Shown here: positions 44,549 to 56,131 of the stretch, in pieces | How the letters are laid out: every line of letters begins with the position of its first letter | Numbering within the stretch: the stretch's first letter is position 1 | From: Entomortierella parvispora | Lineage: Eukaryota > Mortierellomycota > Mortierellomycetes > Mortierellales > Mortierellaceae | Direction of reading: 5' to 3' | DNA length: 64,000 nucleotides | Assembly: GCA_963573315.1 (NCBI GenBank) | Contig: OY752144.1 | Location: 614,501 to 678,500 of the forward strand | Program-made: the position numbers and the translations under genes | Notes under the pieces: generated by a model | Databases searched by the model: none | What the model was told of the DNA's origin: nothing | Seen by the model: the letters and a program-made list of their open reading frames with translations, nothing else

Positions 44549-44588
<40 letters not shown>

Positions 44589-44903
44589 AAAGAGAGCAGG
44601 CAAGCTGCACACGCTGTGAGCACCTATACCCTAGAAAGGCAGGCCCGAAGGATCGTGAGGGAGATAACGGAATTAGGGTTCGAATGACGTCTGGGACTCT
44701 GGCCGTGTGAATCGCTTTCACACGGCAGATCATAAAGGTGAGACCAGAGATCTCTACACGTGATGTGTCATGTGATCAGTGTATTGTCGCTGTGTGCTCA
44801 GCCACAATTTGTTTCTTTTTTTTGAACCCTTCAGCAACCACAACCACAGGGCACCTTGGACCAAAGTGATCTCCTTCTTCGTCAACTCTCCATCAACCCG
44901 ACA
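44295..44903. promoter_or_regulatory. divergent promoter, IDH1 / URB1
   Basis: About 600 bases between two divergent starts. The minus strand just upstream of 44294 is C/T-rich, and a long GA microsatellite lies in the middle. An imperfect palindrome around GTGTGAATCGCTTTCACACG (44705-44724) is visible and could be a protein-binding site. No TATA box. Confidence 0.5.
44551..44584. repeat. (GA)n microsatellite
   Basis: About 17 uninterrupted GA units in the IDH1/URB1 divergent promoter. GA/CT arrays are known binding sites for GAGA-type factors in other eukaryotes; a role here is not shown. Confidence 0.9.
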
Positions 44904-47900
44904 ATGGACGAAGCCGACTCGAAGGCACCCGCCTCGCAGAAGCTGGCCCACTTCTCGGACAAGAAGGACCTTGTCAAGGCTCTTGACACCACCAACGCGG
45001 AACTACTCTACATTGGCACGTCTCTTCCATTCCTTCTCCATGCCTCTTTTTTGGACTGAATGGAGCAACTATTGAACTTGCTTTCCGCATAAGCAATTCC
45101 TGCCTCACGGATTGATATTGTTGTATCTCGCAAAATCTAACTTCAGTCTTGATCTCCTGTAACAATATAGGCTTGAAGCGCCTTCGGAACCAACTTAACG
45201 TTCGACCCAACTCTGGTGATCCAACGGAGAGCGCCCTTGCCACCAAAGCTCTGGCTGTGATTTATGCCTATGTGGAAGAGTCACCAGAGTGTACACAGCT
45301 CTTCAAAATTTGGGAATGGCAGCAGCAGAATGCAGTGGCGAAGATCGAGGTCTTGATTGTCGAGGTCCTTTCTAAATTGATTCACCAATGCAACACAGCC
45401 CTCCACCGACTGAACGCGATGAAGATCACTCGATCCATCTTGCAGAACCACCTGACAGTCATTTATCGCCATTTGTCCTCGGGACGACAGAACACAGTGC
45501 AAGCGACCCTTCGACTCTTGACAGCCATGACTCACGTCCATCACCAAACCACCAAGGAGATCAAGGACGAGTTCAATTTTGGATTGAAAGCCCTGTCCAA
45601 GCTTAGACATCACAGACGGAAGGAAGGCGAGACAGATCAGACTTCCAAAGTCGGTACGTGTTTTAATGGCGACATGAGGCCTGTTAATTGGAAATCAGTG
45701 GCCTTAGAGTCGGATCACTAACACTGGACGTATCGAACTATCCATTGAAAACAATCTAGACGCAAGGACGTTGTATATTCAGTTCTTGATGGCGTTCTTT
45801 GTTAGAGGCGATGCGACAGTCAAGAAGGAGATGCTGGAAATCCCCGATCTCGTGCAGAAAACGCTCAATGATCTCCCCCTCGACTCTTTGCAACTCATCA
45901 AACAGACCCTTGGCGTTCTTCTCAACAACATTGTATTAGACAATGCACTTTCAAGGAGCGTCAAGATATCTTTCTTCAGTACTTCATTCCTGGTCAACCT
46001 TTTACGTCTCTACAATAGGACAGAACCCGAATCCGACTCGGATCAATCTGTCGCAGAGGTGGCTCACAGATTTTTCATGGCTCTGTGTACTACCCCAGGA
46101 GTCGGTGTTTGCTTCCAAGACGCTGCCTGGTATCCTGCCAGCGTGGTGAATGGCAGCAACTCTGTCGAAAAATCATCAGGAGACAACAAACAACAAATCT
46201 TTAACAAGACTCTGTCCCAGCTCATTACTCATCTCCGACCTACCGAGCATATTCTGCAGCAGGAATTGACTGTTGCCATTCTGGCTGCTTGCCCAGAGTT
46301 GGTCCGATTGTAAGCGAACGGAATGCTGCCTAAAGTTGTCATTGAAAGCATATAGTCATATTCTAACATGGATTACTGATAACCATTCGATCTAGGTTCT
46401 GGCAGAAGGCAAACGTGCAGATGGAGCCCCGATTGTCTGCAAGATGGCTGGCTAATATGACGCTGCTTCACAAGGTCACTGAAATCCCCGTTCCGAACCT
46501 TTATCTTCAACACACCGGTCTTTTCGCCTCCCACCCGCCGCCAGTTTCCACTATCATTGAAAACATCCTCCCTTCTACCGCCAACAGGAACATTTTGAGC
46601 AGAGGATTGCAACATTCGAGCATGCTGGTACGCTACATCACTATTGTAGAGCTAGCGGCCGCCTTCCAGAAGACCGAGCAAGTGATAGCCGTCATGCAGT
46701 CTGCAGTGCGTACCCTCGCCAACGACGAAGAAGAGTCAGCGTTGATGACGGATTCTGTGGACATGAGCGAAGCCAGCCTTCAAGCTACAAAATCAGATCC
46801 TCCGGCACAGCAATGGGCTACTGCTATTTCATTACTTTTGGCCGAGCTCCGTCGCCGTGTGCCCGACATTGGAATCATTATTTCACTCCATAACGGAATC
46901 CAGTCCTTAGTGGCGACCGAGGTCGAGGAAGAAGAAAGGATACGCCTCAACCTCTTCAACAACGGCATTCTCCGACTTATCAAGTACTACCAACAGTTCC
47001 TCCCCCAGGCTCTGAGTGAATCCAAGTTCGATATTGGAAAGCTCATTCCATCCGACTTTTCCTCCGTTCAAGCTGGCACGCTGATTCACTTACTGGAGCT
47101 TCTGCTGGAGTTGAATGATTTCAGATGGTCCAACAAGTCAATGGATGGATCGTCCTCCCACCTCACCAAACTTTTCAGTTTGTTCCTCACAACCGCACAC
47201 CCACATATCAAGTCGCTGACACGCCGACTCCTCACAAAGCTGTTGGGCGAGTCGATTCTATTCCATCATGATCCGTCGGAGGCTGATCGTTGGATCGAAG
47301 CCATCCCTGCAACCAACTACGGCCAACCAGACCTGACTGTGGACCAAACTGCTTTTCTTCAGTTCCTGGATGACTGTGCCGCCCGCTGCTTGCGAGCACC
47401 TTACAAATACGTGGATCAGTCTTCCAAGGTCGCCAAAGCGGCGCTGGAGCGCGCCGCCGCCGTGGAGCAGAACATCCAACAATCACCAGGGGACCAACTC
47501 TTGCAGACTCTTGCGACGTCGCCTCATCAGGATGTCTCACAACAATACAGCCCGCTTTTGATGACGGTGCTAGAGCAATTCCAGCATGTCTATGCTAGAG
47601 AAACTGCCAAGGATGTCTCCCGGTACATTGCTGTTTTCCTTCAGCGCCTGATGCCGTCCCTTACATGGAATCAGAATCGTTCTCAAGCATTTGCTCTCGA
47701 ATGCATGCAGCGCATTCAGGATCCCAGTTCCCAGGATATTTCAAACCTTCTCCAATTGAGTATGGTACAGCGTGGACAGACCAATGTGGGTGTGACTGAG
47801 TATTTGACCATGATCCAGGAGGAATTGGTTCACCGCGATGTCCAAAGCTTCAAGGAGAGCAAAAAATCAACTGCGGACACTACTCAGCTTCTCAAGCTTC

Positions 47901-50900
47901 TGGATGGTCAGGACCAGTCTGCCTTTGTTAAGGAATTGCACTCTCAGAGCGCTGCTAGCGTTGCCAAGATTTTCCAACAAGTAGCCGAATGTTCGTTGAG
48001 GAGCAAGATGGCAGAAGAGTGCTTGGTTGACTTCATTCGGAGACGTTTTCCATTCGCAGGATCTCTCTATGACATTCCAGATGTTGCAAGATCGCTGAGT
48101 TCGAAGAATAAGGATGCAAATGAGCGGGAAAGCGTCTATACAGTGCTACTCGCCGTCCCTTTCCCTGCACTGTTTGAAAACACATCCTCGGCCAATGTGT
48201 CCAATCCCTCTGTGCATACACTATTGACGACAGCTGCCCGGAATTCCGATACTAGAAACTTGGCACTGTATGCAAATCTCGTTCTCCAGCGTCTTTCGAA
48301 GTGGATCCAGTCGGACCTGGCGACCGTCGAGTGCATCACCGTGTGCTTCTCCCTTTTGACAACCCTACTGGATTGTAGTAGAACGGAGGAGACAGCTTTC
48401 GCGCACTTTAAGACTCAGCTCTTTGGGAATTTCAACTTGCGGGAACTCTACCTCTATGATGCCTCGGATAGAAAGACGCACTTCAAACACCTGGACACCC
48501 TTGATACTGGAATCGTAGATCTTCTTGTGTCGAGCACAAAGGCTGTGTCTTCGAAGACGAATAGTCGAACTGCTGCTGCAGACGCAATTGTCTCTAGCCA
48601 CTACGTCCGCAAGACCGTGGAGAAGATCATGCATGAACTTGAAAGCATGAAAGATATTGGCATGGATGCTCTTCAAGCCAAGGTAGTGCTCTATTTCTAT
48701 TCCTTTTCTTTTTATTGTGTTTCGTCAAGATCATTGTTTCTCACACACGTTTTGTCTCTTCTTGTTGTAGACTGTTCTGCTCTTTTCCAAACTCGCCACA
48801 ATGTGCCATGCCTCGGACCTATCGATGCTTTTGCAGTCCTTGCTTAGCATCCATCGTCACATCAAGTTCTCGACCACAGCGGCCTTCAGCTCGTTGCTGT
48901 CGTCTATTCTAAAACACCTTACCCAACAAGGAGGCTCTACCTCGACCATCCCAGAGGAATCTACCGCCGCGTTGTTGGATCTTTGGCAGGAACAACCTTC
49001 GGATGACCTGGACAGTATTGTCCTTGATGTGGTGCGCGGCCGTCTGTGGCCAAACGCGATGGTTGGCACAGTCCAGCCTTTGGACTTGACCGCTCCTGGA
49101 GTCTTTGATCGGGCCATGGATTCTCTTCAAGAGTCCAGTCTTTTTGAGGATGTGGAGCATGGACTGGTGGATTTCATTCTTAATCATCTCAACCGCAAGC
49201 GCAGCTTGATCCTGGCAGCGCTCATGACTGCTTCGTCTGCCTTCCGTGATCGCTTTTCTGCAATTGTGCAAAAACTGTCTGGAGATGATCTTCAGGTTCG
49301 CGTGGAAGACACGGATTTCATCACGCTATTGCATGCTTTCATGAGTCGGGTCTCTCATAGGACCCAAGGTTCTTTCCAGTGGTCCTCATCTGCCACTGCG
49401 GGTGACCGTCGCTCAGTTAGTGCATTGCGGCCACTACTTCTTGCCGAGCTAGTCCAACAGATCGCTAATCTTAGCTACAGCTCAGAGGAGTCTACGTTGG
49501 TGGCTGAGGTCGCGGCTATGATCATTGCTTTGACCACAAGGGCCGGAGATGAGGAGGATGTTGAGTCTCAGTGGAAGTTACTGGAGAGTGTTCCCAGGAT
49601 TGGCCTGGATACAATCCAGATCCTCAAAACGCTTCTTGCCATTACTGGAGAAACTGCCGAAGATCGCCTGGTCATGGAGAGACAGGACAAGATTGCACGT
49701 TGGTTTGAAGAGACTGCGCGTCAACTTATTGTTGTCCTTGATAAGAGCGGCGATGCTGAATGGCTCGAGCCCGTCTGTGACCAGTTGTACGATGTTCTGG
49801 ATGAACATGTCCTAGAGCGCAAGGTTAGCATTGACCAAAAAGTCCTGTTCGAGCTCGTTTCGTTCGCAATCGAAAAGGCTCTGGACAATGTGGAGTTGAT
49901 CCGCTTCAGCGCTTTCTTGGCCAAGAAATACTATGTCGAGGTAAGAGGAGGTGTCTCTTCAAGAAGACTTGCTCGTTTAATATATTTCCAAAACTGACTA
50001 TCCTTCATCTTTTTTGACAATACTAGACCGCTCAGAACTCTGTTCTTTCTCAGATTTTGCAGACATTGTTCAAACATAAGCAGTTCTCGTCTTTGGTGAT
50101 GGCTACGGCCCCGACAACAAAGTACGCTGTTCCTGAGAACATGACGAGTCGACTGGCTATTGTTCAGCTCATTTATACCCTGACAAGCCTCGAGCCCAAG
50201 ACGTGCTGTAAAGCTGGATTTGTTCCCATGCTTCTCTCTTGCTATGGAGCCTCGACTTGCGTGGCGGACCAATTGGTCTTGGCTGTGCTCCGTATTACGG
50301 AGGCTCAGACCACTGGCTCGATTTCGAACCGGGCACCCATCTGGGGATCAGGCGCCGAGAACACCAAGACGTCCAGTGCACTCTTTGGACAGGCCATGAT
50401 CAATGAGAGCTTGGACCTATTGGACCCGAGTGTGATGATGACCTCTGTGGTTCATTTCCCTGTCGACCGTGCATTGGAAAGTCCGGCACCCGAGTTGACT
50501 TTGAAAGATTATTCGGAGGAGGTAATCAAGTCCCGGGCAGCGCCCATTTACGACCCTTGCTTCCTGCTTCCTCTATTTGGAACTTTCATGGCGTTCGGTA
50601 ACCTGTTGGACTGCCGTCGATTGATTGAAGTGAATGGTCTCGGCTTGATCCTCGTCGCTCTGTCGTCGAATGATGAGAACATGCGCCTGGCTGCGTTCTC
50701 CCTTCTGGATGACTTTTACACGATTCTTTCGGTAAGCTATTCGCCTTAATTCTCTATGATTATTTGGTCTTGATATTGAAAATATTAACTCACTTTATTC
50801 TTACGGTTAATAGCATGCCACAATGAGAGAAAAGAACCAGCTGATGTTGCTCTTGGATGCTCTCAAGAACTCGATCGTGGACCGTGCGGAGGATGGCATG

Positions 50901-52196
50901 TCTGCACCCAGAATCCCAGCCGTGATTACAACGTTTGTGGCCCATGCTCTTTCGGCGTTGTTGCGGCCAGATCATTTCATGTACCCACACGTAAACAAGT
51001 TTTGCTTGCAGCGACCAGCGATTGATCTGGAAGATATCCCCATGTTCTACAGTATGTTTAATTCCTCGTCGGAACAACATCGCAAGGAGCGAGTATGGAT
51101 GCTGAGATTGTTGGCAACATCGCTCAAAAGCGCGGAGGATTACAGGATGTTCAGACGCCGTCACGTCGTGGATTTGCTGGTGGCTTTTTTCAATTCTCAG
51201 TTGAGCGAGCCTTTGTCCAAGAAGATTGTCATTGAGGTAATACGCAAGGGCTGAAGGGTTTTGGCCTTGTCCACTCTTTCTGTGGAGCACTCGACTAACA
51301 AACCTTTTTGTTTGTTTGTTTGTTTGTTTTGGGTTGACTTTTGTAGATTCTTTTCAATGCAGCAGCCATTCCCAAAGTTGCTCTCCAGTTGATCACCCAG
51401 AGTGCCTTCTTGAGTTGGCTTCATACGCTCACGGCCATTAACACGATGAGCAGCGAGAACGAGTTTTCGCTTGTTCCTGCTCGCCTCTTGCTCAGGGCTG
51501 TTCAGTCCTGTCCAAAGGAGAGTATCCGCTGGATGAATGGTGTTTGGCGTAACCAAGTAGCTGGCATCGCGACATCCTTGCTGCGTCAATTGAGTAAGTG
51601 CTTTCGATCCTTATTTTTTTTTTTTTTTCATTTCTTTTTTCGGAGACTTCTTTTTACTGACATTTTTTTGGATTCTTCTGTCACTGCTCTTAGGTCTGGT
51701 TAACATCAACAGCGGAAACTTGAACTGGGCATTGGCTGGTCTTGAATCCATCCTTGATGTTTTTACTTATCTCGAGTCCTCCAAGTCTTCCGAGGAGCCA
51801 TCGTCCTCAACTATGGACATTGACAGCGCCACCACTGGTTTGCATCCACCCTCGTATTTTACCCCCTCGCACGCTGGTCTTTTGGTCCAATTGCTTTTCA
51901 GTTGCGAACAGGTCATGGTCATCTCTTATGAGCAATGCCCCGTGCCTGCTCCAGCACAGAAATGCTTGCAAGAACAAAAACCCTCCCGTTCAGATCCCCT
52001 AGAGATCCTATATAGAATTGACCCCGTTGCAGTCAATAGCCATAGTCGCATTGTCCTCCTGGGTTTGGATCTGACAGCTTTGCATCCCTTGGTGTCTGCG
52101 GACCAAAAAGATGCCGTCCTTGCGAGAGCCCTGTGCTACCGTGTGAACCAAGCATCCGAGTTGGCTCGTCTGCGAAGCGACCAATTCACGCGATAA
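44904..52196 (+). CDS. URB1: ribosome-biogenesis protein Urb1/Npa1
   Basis: Nine exons, 44904..45015, 45171..45653, 45760..46309, 46396..48682, 48771..49940, 50027..50731, 50814..51236, 51347..51593 and 51694..52196, give 2159 residues with consistent phases. Urb1/Npa1 is a very large nucleolar alpha-solenoid in the earliest pre-60S particles, helping fold 25S rRNA with Dbp6, Rsa3 and Npa2. The Npa1 N-terminal domain is recognisable from ALVIYAYVEESPECTQLFKI-like text (here ALAVIYAYVEESPECTQLFK), HRLNAMKITRSILQNHL and especially DARTLYIQFLMAFFVRGDAT. A second conserved block near the end (exons 8-9, NEFSLVPARLLLRAVQSCP and INSGNLNWALAGLESILDV) fits the URB1 C-terminal domain. The length is close to other family members (yeast about 1760, human about 2270). 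Intron 1 uses a GC donor (ATTG followed by gcacgt); the frame demands it. The first exon has only 112 coding bases. Confidence 0.88.
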
Positions 52197-52398
52197 CCTG
52201 CTAATCCATTTCCTGCTCTCATTCCCTTTCACTCTTTTCATTCGTCTTTTGGCATTTCTTGCATTAAATATTTCCTTCTCAGTTTTTGGAATTCTGTCTT
52301 CAGTTGATATGAAAAAAATAAGGATATCTCCTTCCCGTTCTTTTATAAATTTGATAATAGAGAGATGTTGAAAAGAATGGGTGTGGTTGTGATTTTCT
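52197..52398. other. convergent spacer URB1 / SYF1
   Basis: Only 202 bases between two stop codons. It must hold both 3' untranslated regions and their poly(A) signals, so the two transcripts probably overlap at their ends. An AATAAG-like site lies near 52316. Confidence 0.5.
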
Positions 52399-55300
52399 CT
52401 ACAGATCGTCGTCGTCCTCGATCGTGATCTCGTCTGGGTTGGATGGAACAACAGGTGCCTCTGGCTCCTGGTTGTCTCCATTAGTCACTTGGATCGAGTG
52501 TGCCTTGGACCTAAATAATAGATCATTCCAAACAATTTGTGTCTGTTAGAAAATTTGTGCTTGTCAAAGAAAAGAAAAGAAAAAGGCAGATACAAAACGA
52601 CAACAAAAAATGAAAAGGTTTCTTACTTGACAAAAGTCATCTCGCCAGGTCCTCCAGTCGTCATACGATCCAAGGACTGCATAGCATCGCCCGATCCAGC
52701 AGCCTTATTCTTTTCCTGAGTCTGGAGCATCTGAGCTGTGATGTAGCTGACATCGGTATTGAACTTGATTTGGACACTGCGCTTGATCCGAAGCATCTCC
52801 TTGAACGTGTCCTCGTTTCCGTGCTGCACCTCAAAGTCGTGCCATGTTTGCCAGTAATCTTGAGTAACCTACGAAGAAAAAGGATAAAAGGAGGGAGGTT
52901 AGAAAACCCAGCAAACAAAGAGGCGTGAGCCAACTGTCGGATGAGGAGTTAAACAAAAGAACATAACAAAGCACTTACTCTAGGATCACAGAACTGACTG
53001 CCATGGGCAAAGATTCCACGGGCACGGTCGATTTCTCCGAGCTTGCGCTCCATATCCGCGTACCGCATGCACATCACACGCGCATCCTTATCCTGAAGCA
53101 CCTCGATCGCCCGCTCATAAATCTCGCGTGTCGACGTGACGCCAAACATAGTCGCAGCCTTTGCAATGTAGAAATGGAACATGTCTGCGCGATCCTCGGG
53201 TGCCACGGCCTTGGTAGCACGATCATAGATGCTCATGGCATGACGCGCCAATCCATGGGTCTCTTCCAAGTTGCCATACATAAGGAAGAAGGGTTTGGCA
53301 TACTTTGCGGGCACCTTCTCCAAAGCCTGCTCGAACAAATCCCTGGTACGCTCCAATTTCGTTCCACCCTAAAAAGAATAAAGAGTCGGTCAGCCATACC
53401 ACTCAGTAATTCATCACATCTGTCTTCGAAATCGCACAAATGCAAAAACAAGGACTTACATAGCGCTCCATGAACTTCAGCAGATAGGTGTTCCAGAGCT
53501 CAAATGCAATAGGGTATCCAAAAAGATCGATGCCGCGCTCGTACACCTTATAACTGTCCTCAAAGAACTTGTTCTCCTCCAAAAAGTTGGCATAGTTGAC
53601 AATGATCTGAGGATTGGCGATCTTGAGCTCCAGAACCTTGTCATAGACTCCCTTTGTAGACTCGACTGTTCCAATAGATTCTTCCAGATCCACATAGAAT
53701 GACCACAAACGTAATGACTTGAACACACGGGCTTGGACAGGCAGAGTCTGATGGAATGAAAAAGAAGAAAAACAGAGATTAGAACTGGATACGCAAACTG
53801 ATCAAACCATATATAAAACTTCTTTGTCGTCTGGGCAAAACGTTGTTACCTCGTCGTGGAATGCAATGTTCTTTTGCTTGGATGGTATCGTAGCGCGTCC
53901 CATGACATGAAGAGCGGCATCGTAATTTCTACAAAAAAAATGGAAATTCAGAGTGAGAAATCAAGCGCAATCTCCCTTTCGAAAAAAAATACAAGTATCA
54001 GTAAAAAGTTGGCGTCCCACTTACTCGTTTCTGAGCTCCATCTCTGCATATTCGCACCAAACATCCGCCAGGTCGTTCACAGTCTTGTAATTGACCTTGA
54101 CAGCCTTGTCGAAAATAGTCCTTGCAGACACAATGTCGTTGCCATCCTCGTAAAACTTTGCAAAATTGACCCACAAAGAGTGGAACTTTCCATCGGCTTT
54201 CTTGGGGTGAATGGTCGTGACCGCCTTTGTATAAGTATCGACCACCTTCTGAGCATTGTCGCCCCAAAGTTCCACGCGTTTTTGCCATTCGTGTACACTG
54301 TTGGGGTTCTGTCTCAACAAGACCTCGTTGACCAAGAAGGGTCGACGCTCCATAAGGCGTTCCAATCGCATCAGACGCATGTCGAGATCCATCTGATCCA
54401 CTTCCTCGCCCTCTGCCTCTGCAGCTTCTGCAGCCTCCATCTTTGCGCTGATCACGGATTCCTCAAACTCTGCATAGGCGTCAAAGACCTGAGTGAAATC
54501 CCGGACAGTCATGACGGTCGTGATCGCCTCCTCGTAGACATCCCTTGCCTTGTCAAAATGGTTCAGCAAAATCCTGTATTTAGCCAAGTCGTTCCAGAGA
54601 CGACCTGTCTGATCCGTGAACCGCTTGATACCGCTCCGGATAATGTTCTCGATTGGAACAGATTTAATATCCTTGGGATGCGAGCAGATAATGTCGCAAA
54701 GTTGACGCCAGAGTTGATAGTGGGATTTTCCATGCCTGGACTGAAAGTGTTCATCATTGATCAACTTACAGAGTCGCGATGCCGCCTCATCATAACGTTC
54801 CATTGAAATCAGTAGATCCACGTATTCTTCTCCATGGTTTGGCTCCAGCTAACAAAGTAGAAGAAAAAAATACAGTGTATGGTTAGGTCGACTTTTTTAG
54901 GACTTTTTGCAACAGTGGATAGCCAATCCCAAAAAAAATGGAATAACGATACGATAGATCGACCGTACCTTCAAATATCTCTTGTAGACTTTCAAGGCAG
55001 TTTCACCGCCAATCTTCTTTGCCCAAGTGAGGTACAGGCCCCAGATGCGGATATGTTGGGTAATGGGGAGGGCTCTGAGGGCCTTGTCAAAAGCCCGTCT
55101 TGTCTTTGTGATTCTAGGCGAAGCTGTGAGATATTCCAAGTAGTCGATCCAGATCCTAGGCATCTATTGTAAATGTAAAGAGACAATATAAACGACAAGT
55201 CCGGATCGTGTAAGTGATATGGACTCGTTCCTAGTCGTGGCAGCCATAGAAAGAGACAGCTTGGATGGATCGTCGTACCTTGTGCAACAGGACCAATGCT

Positions 55301-55774
55301 CTCTCGTAGCAGTTGTCAACACTCTCCCAGTCCTCCTGAGCCTTGACATAAGGGAGACGAAGCTTGGTGAGGTGCTGGCGTCTGAGATCCAGATATGTCT
55401 TCCAGAGCTTGTACGATCCTGGAAGTTCCTTGACGGCACGCTCATAGATCACAAACTGGTGGGCTAGGGGCGAAGAAGCATGGTGCTCAATAAGGCGGAC
55501 CCAGTGGCGAAGTGAGTAAGGGTTCCTAAGCAGATCTTCTTCGAATCCAAGGTCCTTGTCCGACTAGAATGCGAATGAAAAAAGGAATGTTAATGGGTGG
55601 CGAGAAAAGAAGGACAGCAAGGAAGGACGGAAATGCGCTGCATAAATAGAAGGAAGGGATCTTTACGATGTTGACCGAATCCTCGATGATGCCTTCGATG
55701 GGCTCAGGAACAGCAGCAGAAGATGCGGCGGCGGCCTTTCCGCGCTTTGGGGCGGTCTTTTTCTCTGCGGGCAT
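52399..55774 (-). CDS. SYF1: pre-mRNA-splicing factor Syf1 (XAB2)
   Basis: Nine exons in transcript order, 55667..55774, 55279..55563, 54969..55163, 54025..54848, 53850..53928, 53460..53747, 52979..53368, 52627..52868 and 52399..52510, give 840 residues with consistent phases. Syf1 is a HAT-repeat (half-a-TPR) scaffold of the NineTeen/Prp19-associated complex, needed in the catalytic spliceosome. HAT repeats run through the protein, each with a tryptophan and a Y/F..A..: [98 protein letters not shown]. The stretch [20 protein letters not shown] is typical of Syf1. The tail is acidic ([11 protein letters not shown]), and the N-terminus carries a basic segment ([13 protein letters not shown]). 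Fungal Syf1 is about 800-860 residues. Many short introns in a gene for intron removal. Divergent from PIG-A. Confidence 0.94.
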
Positions 55775-56131
55775 AACAAAGGACAGTGAAGTGCAAGGGG
55801 ATGGCGGGTGTTTCTGTCCGTGAAGAGAGCGAGAACGAGGGAGAGAGGGATGCCGTGTTTGAATGAATGCAGTGAATGAATGCAATAATGAATGCGATCA
55901 CATCACACGAACAGTGTGAGAGAGGTGAAGGACGAAAGGAGCAAAGCCACCGGGGATGTGCGCCCCGTAAGCGCACTTCCCTCTTCAAGTGTTCAAGGGT
56001 TCAAAGGTTTGCTTGCTTGCAACAAAAGGACACAAGGACAGACATTCCGGCCGACAACGACAGCGACACCAGGGCCCACAGACCCCTTCTTCATCCATCC
56101 ATTCATCCATCCAATCAGACAACTCTCCAGG
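55775..56131. promoter_or_regulatory. divergent promoter, SYF1 / PIG-A
   Basis: 357 bases between the SYF1 start (minus) and the PIG-A start (plus), so both promoters and leaders are compressed. No TATA box seen. A direct repeat CATCCATCCATTCATCCATCC-like tract (56094-56112) precedes the PIG-A start. Confidence 0.55.

Noticed and set aside
44620-44680. tRNA-like GGGTTCGAATG string
   Set aside because: The T-arm-like sequence has no matching acceptor stem, D-arm or anticodon arm nearby.
53856-54806. 316-codon plus-strand open frame
   Set aside because: Antisense shadow of SYF1 exon 4 with no recognisable domain.
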